This document shows, in pieces, positions 22,901 to 37,900 of a stretch of 64,000 nucleotides of DNA. The stretch is from Terebella lapidaria. Its lineage: Eukaryota; Annelida; Polychaeta; Terebellida; Terebellidae. Position 1 is the first letter of the stretch, and each line of letters starts with the position of its first letter. Made by a program: the position numbers and the translations under genes. A model generated the notes under the pieces. The model ran no database searches. It saw only the letters and a program-made list of their open reading frames with translations, and was not told where the DNA came from. The stretch covers positions 5,506,181-5,570,180 of the forward strand of contig OX424570.1 in NCBI GenBank assembly GCA_949152475.1. Direction: 5' to 3'.

Positions 22901-25900
22901 AGGTCGAGTAATAAAGTACAATACATGTGGGCCTATTTTTGCAGGAAAAAACACTTGGAATCTGTGCACGTCACGGTTATATACTAGTACCCGCTGAATT
23001 TATTGACAGCGTGATTATTACATAATTAAAATAATGCATGGGTAGTAGGTGGGTAGAGTAGATAAATCAAATAAATACGAAACCGCAAATTCAATTGACC
23101 TTGTTTCTCTTGATTCTTCCTGACCCAGCGTACACTGTACTCCAAAATTTGTCTGACTTCAGTCAAGGCGTACAGCATACTACTGGGGTCTGACAGCAGC
23201 GCGTTGTCTGTACGTGAAAACAGGAGAGAAAGTGGGAGAAAACTTCTAGAAATTATGCATGTTTATATATGTATTGTAGGCCTACGGAAAGCCGGTGGGA
23301 ACATAAGGAATTGGGTATTGGGAATTCCGTGGTAGTAAGCCATGGTTCAATATGGCGGAATTCCCAATACCCAACTCCCATGTCCGCACCTGCATTCCGT
23401 AGTATTGTAACAAACATATTTGTAGTCAGAATATGTGGTATTAATGAGAATATTACAAATATGGGGAATAACGTTTATGTACGATGTAGGCCTACGTCTA
23501 TTTGAATTGATCGATTCTTGTTTAGTATATCAATGCCTTGGTATGTTACTTCACACAACAATGTTAACAAAATTGTATGAAGTATAATATCAAAAATTCA
23601 CCGTCAAGAATATCTTTGGGATCTTTCTTGGTTGGAGGCGGGACATTACTGCGTCTGAAATGTTTGATAGCAGTGTGCTTTTTATGCCGGATGAAGAATT
23701 CAACATCATGATGCTACGAAAAGCAGGTGAGGCATTGGGAATTGGGTATTAAGAATTGGGTTTAGGCCACAATAAAATTCTTGTTAAACTATAGGGAAAA
23801 GTCCGTAGCTAAAATCATAACGTAGTACTTGACTAGGTTCCCATTTATTGTTTTCCTACAATCGTTCGCGCAAAAAAATGCCCATAATTCCCAAAACCAA
23901 ATTCCTGATACCCAATTTCCAAAACCCATTTCCAACTAGACGTCAAGGCCTGAAGATGCCTTGGGGCATTTCAACTGAAATTCATACGTAACATTCGTTT
24001 CGCTCTACAAAGCACCGTTTCCGAGATATGACCGAAAATGAAAAATGCTGACTCAGCAGAACAAAATTTGGCCCAGAGCCAAGTTCACTCAACATACCCC
24101 TAAGACATGTTTGTCTAGTGTCATGAGTCCGAAAATAACATCCGTTTTGCTCTCGTCGCACTGTTTCCGAGATACATGTATGGCTAAAAATGAAAAATGC
24201 CGACTTAGCAAACAAGAAAATGCAGCTAACTGCGGGAGACGACATTAGAGCTCGAGCACACCATCCGCACCACGATACCTGAATATATCTTACACACCCC
24301 CCCCCCCCCCCTCAAAAAAAAAGAAAATTGAAACATATAATGTCCCACATGATTCCAATTCATTCCCGTATATTATGATGAAACACATAGGCCTACTTCA
24401 AACATATTCCTAATGAGTAAACATTTATTTTGAACTCAATGAAACAGATACGCCTGATAAAATGATATTGAACTTATATAAAATATCCTTAAATAAAATA
24501 TCCTTAAAATATTGGAAACTATGAGGAATATCTGCATCTGATATCATGATTCATGATATAGATAACACATGCATACTGAGCAAATTAAAAGACCAGTTTA
24601 AAATAAAAAGGTTTCGCAACCCAGCATGGAACACTTGTCATGTGATAAAATATGTTCGGTAAATGGTATTACGGTAAATGTAGTCGTGGTACCGTAGACG
24701 AATCGTTGTGTTTACTTCATTACGCCAAAGAAGGCCGCACGCAAGGTTACATGAACATACATGCACAAAATGCTGCACAGAAAATTGTAAGTTCCAAAGT
24801 ACGCGTCATTGCGGTAAAATTTGCTTTGCATTCTGGGAACGTGAATTTCCATCGGCTCCGCCATTTTGACGTTTTCCAGACGAGCTGTCCATTTTGCGTA
24901 ATTTTCTCAAACCTAACACATCGATTTATGCATTATATATCTGTTGAATATTCAAAGCTTGCCATCAAATCGAGAGATTTTATGTCAAGGACGAAGAAAA
25001 TACTCATTTGAAGTAGGTGTACAAAGGTTTACATGCGAAAACGGGCGTCGATAGGTTGGCATGAAACCTCCATAAAAAAGTCAGCACATAGACATGTAGA
25101 GGGTTGGGGGCTTCGCCCCCAACGCTCTAATGTCAAAAAAAAAATTGGCCCAGGGTCAAGTTTACCCAATATACTGCTAAGACATGTTTGTCTAGTGCCA
25201 CGAGTCCGAAAATAACGTCCGTTTCACTCTACGACGCACCATTTCCGAGATATGGTCGAAAATGAAAAACTAGGCCAAGGGCCAAAGATAGGTTACCGGA
25301 CAATGTTTAATATTTTATATGTTAGCAAGGCCACTGGTTAAATTCAAGGTCATCAAAATACTCAGTGTATATCATTTTCTATATGTCCACAATTCCAAGC
25401 CATACAGTCAATAGAGGAGTAAGATATGAGCCAGTTTGTCCTTGGACCTTGAAAATAGAGCTGTATGTGAAGTACATGGGGTTGACACGCTGAATAAATC
25501 TACCAATATGAATGGAATATTCTCGCGTAGTTAATAATATCATATTTGTACCTTTAATGCCATTGATGGCCCAATAGGCAAACATACTGATGAATTGTAC
25601 AAAGCGTGCCAGCAGTAGATATTTGTGTATCTGAAGGAGGTATGCCTAGATAATTACGCGTTAATATATGTTTGGCGGCATAACCGAGAATAGGTACTAT
25701 GGATTCACCAAAATTTTTTTTAAATACATGACTATGTCGACAATCAGATTTGATATGATTCAAAAGTAAATCTCAAACTTTGTCAAAATATTATCATTTA
25801 TTTTCAAAAAGATTCCATATCACTTTTGATCCTTGCACTTTCGATCCTTATCCATGATCATGATATCATGTTTTTGATTGTTTACATATGCATTGAGTCA

Positions 25901-28900
25901 TGCATTTCCGACACAAAATCGTTTTTTTTTGGGGGGGGAGGGGGGGGGGATATGGTTTCGAATAGCTCAAAACAGCAAAGATCAACAGTATAAAACGCTA
26001 ATTTTTACCCTTCGCCTTCGTCGTCCGAATCCAGGAAGCCCGCCTCTTTGAGTAACTCCATACCCATAGCACGGATCTGCTCGGCCACCTCAGAGGCAAA
26101 CATCAGCGCTTCTCTGGGAAGTAGTATGTCGTTCATTCATACACGTAGGTTGTGTATGGACAATAAATACATGTAGGTTCTTCATCATGTGAGACAGCAC
26201 GACATAAAAAGCAAAACGTTTCGCTCTCAAATTAGATGATTTAAAGATGAGATCCTATTAGTAGCCGAAAGGCTGAGAAAGGTTAGCGGAGACATTTGTG
26301 TTGAACCACAACTACTTTTCACCAAAATTGCCATTTCAAGTTCCCACTTAACGTCAAATTCAAGGTTACTACTGAAATCATTATGTAAGCCCATTGGGAT
26401 GTATCAATATTTAAGCTGTTCTTGAAGTATTCTAGGAGTTTACTACACATATCTCTCTCATTGTGAAGAGAAAAATGGATGAATTTTTCAAAATCTAAAA
26501 TATTTTAAATGGCGAAAAATAGGTTTCATTTTGCTGGAAATTACTCAAAATCACGGCAGCTTGCTAGTGCCATTCAACTTCTAATAATTTGATAAATTAT
26601 TTTTTCTAAATCTTGGGAATTTCCCAGCAATTTGAACCGGGAAAAAAATTTTAAATGTGGGAATAAATTATTAGAATCGGGAGAAGATTATTAAAACCGG
26701 GGATCTATCGCAAGCCAACACACACAGACCAATACCTCAATTTCGAGTCCAACCATCACCTCGAACACAAAGGGTCGATAGTGGGGACCTCGTGCAACAG
26801 AGCTGAACTGCTTGTCAATGCAGCACATACGTACAGCCCTCAAATAGAACAACTACCCGGACTGGATCTTCAAAATACCATCCAGGAAGTCCAGATCCCC
26901 AGCGGACAAGGATATTCCATCCAAGTCCAGTCCCAGTGTGTGTTTGCCGTATGTCAAAGGGCTGTCGGAGAAACTCTCCACCATTTTCCGCAACCATGGA
27001 GTGTCGACCTACCACAAGCCTATCAACACCAGGTTAGTCCACCACAAGGACAAGGTACCGGACAACAAAAAGTGTGGCGTGGTCTACCAAGTTACCTGCC
27101 CCAGATGTGATGACACCTATGTGAGACAGGCAGGTCCCTCGGCACGAGGATGAAGGACCACCTCGCCAATAGGGTAGATTCAGTATGAGCGGGACAGATA
27201 AGGCTTCTTGTGCCAATGTGTAACAGGCAGTGAACCCCAGCTGAAATGTTTCTGCATACAGGCCTAGTATCAACCCTCTTACGGCCTGCCATTATATTAT
27301 TAACTAACAGTGCCTCTTAACTTGAACAGCGGGAGTAATTATAAACATGCATTCAGTGTCCCGGTGAAACTGAAAAATGTAGACAGAGCGGGACAGTACC
27401 TTAAGATTGACCGGGACACTATTATAATTGTGGCTTACAATGATTGCATCATTGAAACTGTATATTAGAAACATAATTATATGAATCATCAAGGTAGTAG
27501 CTAATAACTGCATAAAGAAAAACAAAAATATGCTAAAAAAAAAATATATACTGAAAGTGCAACCAATTACCGGGGTATATTGTTTCAGATGCTGAACATT
27601 AAGAATGAATGGCACCAAAAACGGTATTTTTGTGAGAAATAATATACAGATGAAATTTTACCTTTGACTTAATTTTCAAGGTCACGAGACAGAATGGCTA
27701 ATATCTTGCTTCCTATCGACTTTATAACTTGGGAATCAATTGTGGACATATAGGAAATGATATACATTTTTGTACGTTGAATATTCTGATGACCTTGAAT
27801 TTGACCTTGACTTCATTTTCGAGGTCAGAGCACAAAATTGCAAGTATCTCGCTTATTATCGACTTTACAGCTTAGGAATCAGTTGTGGACATACAACATG
27901 TATAGGGAATGATGCTGAAAGTTCTCGTGACCTTGAATGTGACCTTTGACGTTATTTTCAAGATCAAAGCACGAAATGGCTAATACCTCGCTCATTATCA
28001 ACTTTACAGGTTAGGAATCAATTGTGAACATATAGAAAACAATGTTCCCCTTGGGCACATATTGTCGAAAAATGATCATTTCTGACTTTAAGAGCTTAAC
28101 GCTGTATTTCTCACGGTGACCTTTCTTAGTCTTTGGTCAGCCCATACATTTCAGGATAAATTGAAATAAATCTAATAAAATAAATCTGATATTTCACAAC
28201 ATAGACACCTCATTTAATGTGTCCCGCTCAACCTGAAATTCGATGTCCCGCTCTATCTAGTTGTATTCAGGCTGACCGGGACACTTCTGTTTTCTCATCT
28301 ATAATCGCTCATCTACACTAATTGAAACTGCACATAATGAAGACATACTCTGCTACCGACGCGGAGTTAATACAATATAAGTTTTAATTTCTGGTATTTT
28401 TTCTGTGATTGTGAACAGCTTAACAAAAATAACTCACTTTTCACAGTATGGGAACTTTTTATGGACAATTTTTGTACATTCGATGCTCAAACTATATCTT
28501 GTTTCAAAGTTAGATGGGTATGGGAGCCAACTGGATCGAAACGAGTGTCAAACATTGTTTTCATAAAAGTGTCACGGTCAGTCTGCTGTCCCGCTCAACC
28601 TGAATGTACCCTACATGTAGGACCCCACTCACGGCCGTGGGCGAACACCGTCAACAACGGAACCATGACATCCAGCCCATGGATGTGAAGGTGCTGACCC
28701 GGGAACAACAACTATGGAGCCGTAAAATCCACGAATCCATCGAGATCCGGTTAAACCAACCAGCCCTGAACCGCGACACCGGGTATGAGCTCCCAGCGAT
28801 CTACAACCACCTGTTGAACCCGAGCCCGACCCCCGCGCCAGCCACAAGCCTTACGCTGTCAAGTGACTGCCCTAGCGGCGGTCATGTGATCTGAGAGTTC

Positions 28901-31900
28901 TTCACAAACACTGACGAAGCAGCCGAGATGGTCGCGAAAGCTCTGTATTTTCGCCAACTGCGACTCTGAAAGGTAACTAAATCATTCCTTTCAGTTTTTT
29001 CCCTGTTTGAATAATTATCTCCTGGTTTGAATAGTTTTTTTCCCGGTTGAAACAATTCTTTTCCCGGTTTGAATATTTTTTTCCCAGTTCAAATAATTAT
29101 TTCGTGGTTCGAATAATTTATTCCCAGTTTGGATAGTTATTTCCCGGTTTTAATAATTTATTCCCTGTTTTAATAGTTTTTTTCTCAGAATAAATAATTT
29201 ATTCCAAGTTTTAATAATTCATTCCCGATTTAGATTACTGGGGATTTCCCAAGATTTAGACAGCAAAAATACACTAAACAAATAATTTGATTTGGGAAAA
29301 ATTATTAGAACTAGGAAAAAATATTCAAACCGGGAATAAATTATTAAAACCTGGAACAAACTATTTTTTCCAGGTTTGAAAATTTTTTCCTGGTTTAAAT
29401 AGTTATTTCCCGGTTTGAATAGTTTTTTTCCCGGTTTAAATATTTCTGTCCCGGTTCAAATAGTTTTTTCCTGGTGTAAATAATTATTTCCAGGTTTGAA
29501 TAATTCAGTCCCGGTTTGAATAGATATTTCCTGGTTTTAATAATTATTTCCCAGTTTTAATATTTTTTTCCCAGTTTTGATAATTATTTCCAGGTTTTAA
29601 TAATTATTTCCCGGTTTAAATAATTTATTTCCAGTTTTAACAATTCATTCCCGGTTTTTTAACAGTTTATTCCCGGTTCGAATTATTGGGAAATCCCCAA
29701 GATTAAGAGAAAATTTTTTTAAAAAGTTGGATGGCACTAACAAGCTTCTGTACAAAATAGCTAGTGACTTAACTTCTTTTTCGCCGACTTATCAGAAAAT
29801 CAAAACGGCACGACAAGTAGACCGGTGGTTAAAGAGCAACGAAACTAATACACATCAAAAGGGTATATGGGGAGTTTTATTCATCAATTAGAGAAAAGGT
29901 TACTGAACACGTTTCGGGAAAATAGCTGCCAAAAAAAATCATCATTTTTCGACATTTTGACCTTTCAAGGTCACTGAAGGTCAAATTCAAAGTCACCACT
30001 GAAACAGCAATATATGATTTCTCATTTGAATGTGCGAATATAAGCTATAAATTGAAGTGTTCAGTTTTATTCCATACAGCTCCCACTATTAAGCAAAAAG
30101 TGGATGGTGTTTTGATGACAGCCCCAAAAGTTTTTCAATGGCAAAAAAACATGTTTTTTTTTTTTACTTTTTGCCTGGAAAGGGTCAATAACAGATATAG
30201 TTACTAGATTTCGGCCAAATCGACCCATCGAAAAAATCAAAATGGCCGACACGCACAGACTGACAATTCAAAGGCATTGAAACTAATACACATCTCACTA
30301 AGGTTGGAAAAATTGCAAAAATAAAGAACAATAAAATTCCCTTTTGAAATATTTTTTATCCATTTTTGTGCGAAGTTTCAGAAAGATTCGACTGTAAATA
30401 TTGCAGATAAAAATGTAAACGGACGACGCTAACGACGGAGGCAACGCCACAACAATAGGTTATCGGACCATATAAGGCCGGTAACCTAAAACGGACTTGT
30501 ATGCACATTATCATTCTAAACATCAAATCCATCTAGATTCCAAAGGCATGTAGAATGCAATAAATCACCATGATAACAAAATACATGTCACTATCATAAA
30601 CGATACTTGGACCTAGCATTTAGGTTCTTTTAGAGAATAATTTTCAGGGAATCAAGAAATAACCAGACACCAAAATACGTTTTTGAGTAAAAAAATGGTT
30701 CTATATTAGTTGAGGTACAGCATTAAACTTACTCCACTTGTGCGGAAACTTCGTTGTATTCTTCTTCTTTTTTGTTGAGTTCTTCACTTGTGATCACATC
30801 TTCCATCTACAATAAAAATTCTATTTGCGTCCTAATTGCCAAATTTCATGACGCTGTATTTCATGGCAATATAGATTAGAGACAATTTAGGAATTGTATG
30901 CTGAAAATTGACTTGTAAACGGGAACTGATATAAATTCATGTTAAAAGCGGAACTGACCACATGATCACTAGATTCCAACCAATCATTGATATCTCCCAT
31001 GATACTCTGACGATCCTGTAGGCTTTCCATGTAATCTCTTATGTTCTGTAGAACTGTTCTCTGTCTGTTCATCTGTGCAAATTATCGTGATTACGATAAT
31101 AATTAACATAAAAAAACATTGTGTGTTGTGTAGATAAACATGAACGATATAACAACACGCGAAAAAGACTAATAGACATATCTAGTGAGTATATATACTA
31201 CCGATATATTTGATAGAAAATGAATAGCCCAATTCGCACATTTCACATGTGGGATCTGAAAATCAACATTCACCCATGTAGTACTAAATGATGAATATCC
31301 ATCTTTTAAATATGATTATACAAAAAAAACCCGAGAATAGCCATCATAGGTTCGTCCCATAGTCGTGATAATTGGTAACTTGGATCCTTGTAAAAAATAA
31401 GTAAAGGTGATTTCCTTCGTCAAAGAGACCATATAATAAACATATACACACATATAGATTTACAACTAACCTCATTACGTTTCTTTCGTGTGTCGAAGAA
31501 CGGAATCTGCATAGCAGCTTTCGTGATGGCTTCTTCCTGGGTACAGTTTGTACGAGAAAACGATAATGAATTATTCAAATGACGATAATATACTGACAAA
31601 ACAAGAATGAATTATTCATGAAGTTGATATACTGAGAAAGCGAGAATGAATGATTCAAATGAAGTTAATATACTGAGAAAACAAAAATGAATACATGTAA
31701 TTCAATTGAAATATATTTACTGAGAAAACGAGATGAATCATTCAAATGAAGTTAATATAATGAGAAAACAAAAATGATTCCACTGAAGTTGAAATAATCG
31801 ACTCAGGTTAGTTAGAGAAGTACCAGAACAAGTAGTATGTGGTATTTTTTTTTAAAATACGACTTCAACTCAGTTTTTAGGTTACCGAACCTATGGTGCG

Positions 31901-34900
31901 ATAACATATTGTCGTGGCGTTGCGTCCGTCGTCCGTCCGTCGTCAGTCGTCCGTCCACATTTGTATCTTCAACGTTCAATGGCGAATCTTTCTGACATTT
32001 TGCACAAAAATGCCTGAAAATATTTCAAGAGGGAGATTTTTTAGGATTTTTTTTACTTCCGCATTCTTTTCCATTCTTTTTCGGCCAGTTTGATTTTTAA
32101 AAAAATTAGACTTTGACGACCATTTTCTCAAAAGCTGTCGGATCAGTTTTGAGAGTTTCATTTCGAAGATTCCTCTCATGCACCTTTACGTCGTGTACTA
32201 ATTTCGTTGCTCTTGAATCGTTATTCTGCACATGATGGTCATTCCGACTTTTTGACGGGTCGGCAAAAAATAATGTTCGTCCCAAATTCCGTTACTATGC
32301 ATTTTGGCCCAGTCTTACGCAAAAAATTAAAAAAACACCATTTGACAAATATTTCGAACTTGTATCTTGTGGGGGAAAAACACTTGTACCCTTGTGGGAA
32401 GTCTCACGTGGAGCATCTTCTGATGACATTGAACTTGACCTAAGATGACCTTGAGTGGTGCTCGTCGAGGTTACACTTGAAGTAAATAATGTAAATTGAC
32501 CGATGCACACATAATGCTTTCAGATGAAGAGTAGGTTTGTATTATGAGCACGTAGGCAGTCACATTGGGTGCTTATTTTCGTCGTCTTGAATTTGACCTT
32601 CAGTAGTTTGATATATCAAACCGGCAACTTCAATTGCTTTTTTACGTCTAACACTGTATTTATTCCGGTAACCTTTCTCAACCCTTGGGCTACTTTTTTT
32701 ATTTCTTTTCTTTTGTCTTCTTTTGTCTTCTGCCGTTCATGTTTCCGGACGATAACTTCGGCTTCGAGGTCTGTGAGGTCCGCAAGGACGAAATTAATAT
32801 GTTGACTTGGGACTTGGTTTCCGCAACTCAAAAGGTATATCAGTGTATCACAAGGCGAAACGGACGTTTGTGATACGACTATCCCGTGAATCTCGGTGCG
32901 ACTATGTCGGGAACGGCGATTTCCCGGGAAAAGTAAACCCCCCTCATACGACTAAGTCGGGGAATGTGACTATCCCGGGAATCGTGAAATATGATACCGA
33001 GAAGATAATGTGAATTGTTCATTGACACTACTAACATGCAGTTGTAACGTTAGTATTGATGAAAATAAGATATTTTAGGAATACATAAAATAAAAACACA
33101 AATATAACCACTTATTTATTCAAAGAGCGTATTCTTATAAAATGCCATCGATATGAAAGATAGGCTGACAAGAGTAGATGTAATCCAACAAACTAATGTA
33201 CATGTAATAGAGGATACACTGAAGAGCGCAAAATATTATATAGTGAACTTGATGTAATTTATTGATATCTATGGTAGGCCCCTATATAAAATACATTCAT
33301 GGCAGAATTATTTGATCAAAGTTACGTTATAGTCCAAGAGCCACTGGAGATATATTTAGATGACTGAGTCCAAAAGGTTTGATGACTTTTTTTAAAGTAA
33401 AATTTTGCATAGAATTCAAATCTGACATGCTGACGAACCGGAATTGTGACATAAGAGCTCCAGACGCCATTTTCCAAAATGGCCGTCAAGCAAGCAGCCT
33501 GCGCCGAGCCAAATCTAATATCGCCAATATCTCGAGTTCCGTTCAAGCTATGATCATGATCTTGGTGTCTACTACCATGTTTTCTTGGTCAAGGAATATG
33601 ATAAAAGCATTGATAATAGTGTCAGATCATCAAGGTAGGCTCAAAGCGGAAATAATCATGATAAATACATTCAAATGGATGCTATCGGAGCCAATTTCAG
33701 CAATATATAAACTATCAGTTCAGGTATTATCATATATTAGGACTCTATACTGCCTGTTTTTTCCCCTTTGTTTTGATTGAGTTCAATAGGACAATCATTG
33801 CTTGGACAATATTAACAACATTTTTTGTCTGCACAATCCTTTCTGTCACATGGGAGGCTACAGTGAGTTAGTTTCGTATGAAGTAAAGAGTATAACAGAG
33901 TTTAATTAATTCAAATATTTGTTCCAAAACAGTAACAGTTATATATTGGAAATAAATTTCAAAATTTGCAGCAGTGAATACTGTAACTTTTATTGATCAT
34001 TTGATAAATATATTTTTTTGCATGTGGAATAATAATGTAATTATGTATTACTCTAATATTATTTTTAATTCTTAACAAAATGTTTTGTCTGTATGGTGTT
34101 CGACATATGTCATGTTCCCATGGGAGGCTACTATATAGTAGTCTTTGTTTTGAATTAGGAAGTGGACAATATAATGTGCATTTACGATTTATCAAAGTAC
34201 ATAAAAGTCAAATTTCATATGATTATGTAACTGCTGACAAATATTATGCTGAATAATATTGCACTATTTATTGCCAAAAAAAATATATTTATGTTGATCC
34301 CTGTTACAAAAGTGTTTTGTTTGTACAGTGTTCTCTGTCATGTCCATCTGGGAGGCTACTGTGAAATGAGGTCCCTTGTAAAGTATATTCTCAAAAACAT
34401 TCGCTATAATTACCCTCGCCCCCGTAGGGGGGGGGGGGGGGGGCGAGGGTATTGCATTTGGGTCTGTCTGTTTATCTGTCTGTCCGCGCGCATAAGTCGA
34501 AAATAAATGGATGTGAAATTTATAGGGATGAAGCGGTATGTCAGTGGCTCGGTCCTCCTCTAAATTTGTCAAAATCGGATAAAAACGGTTGCCATGGCAA
34601 CGGAAAACATGAAAATCACAGAATTGGCTCTAAAATCGGTTCTACTTGATATTAATTTTTCCAACTATTTTTGTATTTTTCTTTGGCCAATTCCCGATCA
34701 TATGGTGTATGACCGATGGTCGTACTACGAAAACTCTCCATCATCGTCTGATGTCGAAAAATTGGGGGTCACGATTTTGCTCATTTTTTGCCAGCGACGT
34801 TTCAGTGGAAATGTCTGTGCTCAATACTCAAAGGAAAAGGTCCGATCGATCTGAAATGTACAGGACTGAAACTACATGTTGATGGCTCGGTCTCCTCCAA

Positions 34901-37900
34901 GTTTTGTCAAAATCGAATGAAAACGGTTGCCATGACAACGGAAAAAGCTAAAATCACACAATTGGCTATAACTCCGGTTCTGCGTAATATTATTTTTTCC
35001 AACTATTTTTGTATTTTTCTATAGCCAATTCCCGATCGTATGGTGTACGGCTGATGGTCGTACGACGAAAACTCTCCATTATCGCCCCATGTCGAAAAAT
35101 TGGGGGTTCACGATTTCGGTTATATTTTATCAGCGGTTTTTCTGTCAAGTGTCTGCGCTTATAACTCAAAGACATACGGTCCAATCAATCTGAAATTTAT
35201 TGAACTGAAGCGCTATGCTAGTGGCTCGGTCTCCTTCAAATATTGTCAAAATCGAATGAAAACGGTTGCCATGGCAACGGAAAAAATGAGAATCTCATAA
35301 TCGGCTATAACTCTGCTTTTACTTGATATTATTTTTTCCAGCTATTTTTATACTTTTCTATAGCCAATTCCCGATCGTATGGTGTACGGCCGATGGTCGT
35401 ACGACGAAAACTCTCCATTATCGCTCGATGTCGAAAAATTGGGGTTCACGATTTCGGTTATTTTTTATCAGCGGCTTTTCTGTGCAAGTGTCTGCGCTTA
35501 TATTATAAGACATACGGTCCAATAGATCTGAAATTTATTGAACTGAAGCGCTATGTTAGTGGTTCGGTCTCCTTCAAATGTTGTCAAAATCGAATGAAAA
35601 CGGTTGCCATGGCAACGGAAAAAGTTAAAATCACATAATCGGCTATAACTCTGGTTCTACTTGATATTATTATTTCCAACTATTTTTATATTTTTCTACA
35701 GCCAATTCCCACTCGTGTGGTGTACGGCCGATGGTCGCACGACACAAATTCTCCATTATCGCCCGATGTCGAAAAAATTGGGGGGCTCACGATTTCGGTT
35801 AGTTTTTGTCAGCGATTTTTCTGTGTAAGTGCCGGCGCTTATAACTCAAAGACAAACAGTCCGATCGATCTGGAATGTATTGTACTGAAGCGCTATGTTA
35901 GTGTCTCGGTCTTTTTTCAAATATTGTCAAAATCAAATGAAAACGGTTGCCATGGCAACGGAAAAAGTGAAAATCACATTATCAGCTATAGGCCTAACTC
36001 TGGTTTTACTTGATATTATTTTTTCCAACTATTTCTTTATTTTTCTTTGGCCAATTCCCAATCGTATGGTGTACGGCCGATGGTCATACGACAAAGATTC
36101 TCTATTTTCGCCCGATGTCGAAAAATTAGGGGTCACGATTTCAATACTTCTGAGTGTTCTGATCGAGATTCAAGATCATATTGTGAATCTACCGGTAGTT
36201 CAATCGTTTTAACCCATTTTCGTTCAGGAGGTGTGCCTGGATAACAGAAACAATACTGTGAAATGTCACAGCTCAATATTGAGCGACAAGGTCAAGGTCA
36301 GAGTATAGATCAAAATCGAAAATTTACAATAACTCTACTTATTAATTTCCCCTATTAATTATATGTTTTTCTGTACTCAATTCCCGTCATTTGCTGTATG
36401 ACCGATGGTTCTGTGATCAAAATCCCCCATTATCTCCTAAGGTAGCAAGTGTATGGGTCATCAGCTGTAATCACTGATTTGTAGTATTTCAAGTATTGGT
36501 AATTCCCAAACCACTGACGATACTCAGTAGAATGTTGAATTTGTGAGAGCTGTACAGTTGAAGTGTGGGTTGTCGGTATCAAGAATTCAGGTCGTGGTCA
36601 ACAGATCGAGAATATGTTCAAGATAGAAAGAACTCTATTTTTATTAACGAATATTTTTCCCATGATTCTTTTATGGTCAATTCCCGATCATTTGATGTGA
36701 CCAATGGTGATACGATCAAAATCCCCGATTATCGCCCAGGTTCAAAATGTAAGGGTAATTTAGTAACTGAATCTGGAAGGGCGAGGGTCTACAATCTCTC
36801 ATTTTATTTTCTTTCTGAAACATATATGACTGATAATTACATAGTGTCAAATTGGTTGATGTGGGTAGAGCTTAATTTGCAAGAGAAGCTTTCCCTTATT
36901 GCATCCATGACTTGGGACTGTCATGGCAGAAGCTACAGAATTGCATATACTGTATGTGTGTGTGTGTGTGTGCGTGCATGTGTTCATGCTTTGGTGTATC
37001 AGAGTGTGTCAAACCGTCACTTAGGTACATGTAACTGTATACAGTGATTATTTCAGTAGGAGACATGGGAGTTTGTGTGAAATTTTACAAGAGAACTTTT
37101 TTAATAGACAGTTGTTTTCTCTAAACGTAAACATATAAAAATACTAAGTAGATCTACTCTGGCTGAACAACTGATGATTTTTGGAAAGTAAACGGATGTT
37201 CTCATATTTGCATAATGTGTGCTATTTCTTAAATATCCAAACTTCAGGAATAACATTGCATACTTACCTGTTATTTTCACATATGCGATGCAATTTGTGA
37301 ATTTCCAAGTTAGACAATAGAGGATGAGGGCAACGGTTCTAAACGAATGTACATGGTTTTTTGTTTGTCAATCATAAATGGACATTGCAGATCATGATAC
37401 TCATGATATTCATAACAATTAGGTTACCATAGACCTACCTATTGAACTCAATCAAAACAAAGGGGAAAAAACAGGCAGTATGGTATACTATAGAGTCCTA
37501 ATATATGATAATACCTGAACTGATAGTTTATATATTGCTGAAATTGGCTCCGATAGCATCCATTTGAAGGTATTTATCATGATTATTTCCGCTTTGAGCC
37601 TACCTTGATGGTCTGACACTATTATAAATGCTTTTATCATATTCCTTGACCAAGAAAACATGGTAGTAGACACCAAGATCATGATCATAGCTTGAACAGA
37701 ACTCGAGATATTGGCGATATTAGATTTGGCTCGGCGCAGGCTGCGCGCTTGGCGGCCATTTTGGAAAATGGCGTCTGGAGCTCTTATGTCACAATTCCGG
37801 TTCGTCAGCATGTCGGATTTGAATTCTATGCAAAATTTTACTTTAAGAAAAGTCATCAAACCTTTTGGACTCAGTCATCTAAATAAATCTCCAGTGGCTC

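Larger units (their letters stand above)
26548..29760. repeat. Fold-back array of TTCCCGGTTTGAATAATT units
   Basis: The left arm (about 26548-26700) and right arm (about 28975-29760) are inverted relatives. Both outer ends carry GCTTGCTAGTGCCAT-like and CTTGGGAATTTCCCA-like sequence in opposite orientation. The right arm is a tandem run of roughly 30 units of about 20-22 bp (TTCCCGGTTTGAATAATTAT and variants); the left arm has only a few. Confidence 0.55.
26265..30489 (+). mobile_element. GGTTACCGG-family element carrying nested insertions
   Basis: Starts with TAGCCGAAAGGCTGAGAAAG then GGTTAGCGG and ends at 30489 with a GAC-rich stretch, ATAGGTTATCGGACC and GGTAACCTAA. The family's own sequence occupies about 26265-26550 and 29760-30489. 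The middle holds a fold-back AT-rich array, a Penelope-like fragment and a TA-flanked element. It lies in the intron between exons 5 and 6. Confidence 0.6.

Noticed and set aside
33379..33780. 133-codon frame in the fold-back arm as a gene
   Set aside because: Preserved in both arms only because the arms are nearly identical; no recognised motif or regulatory signal.
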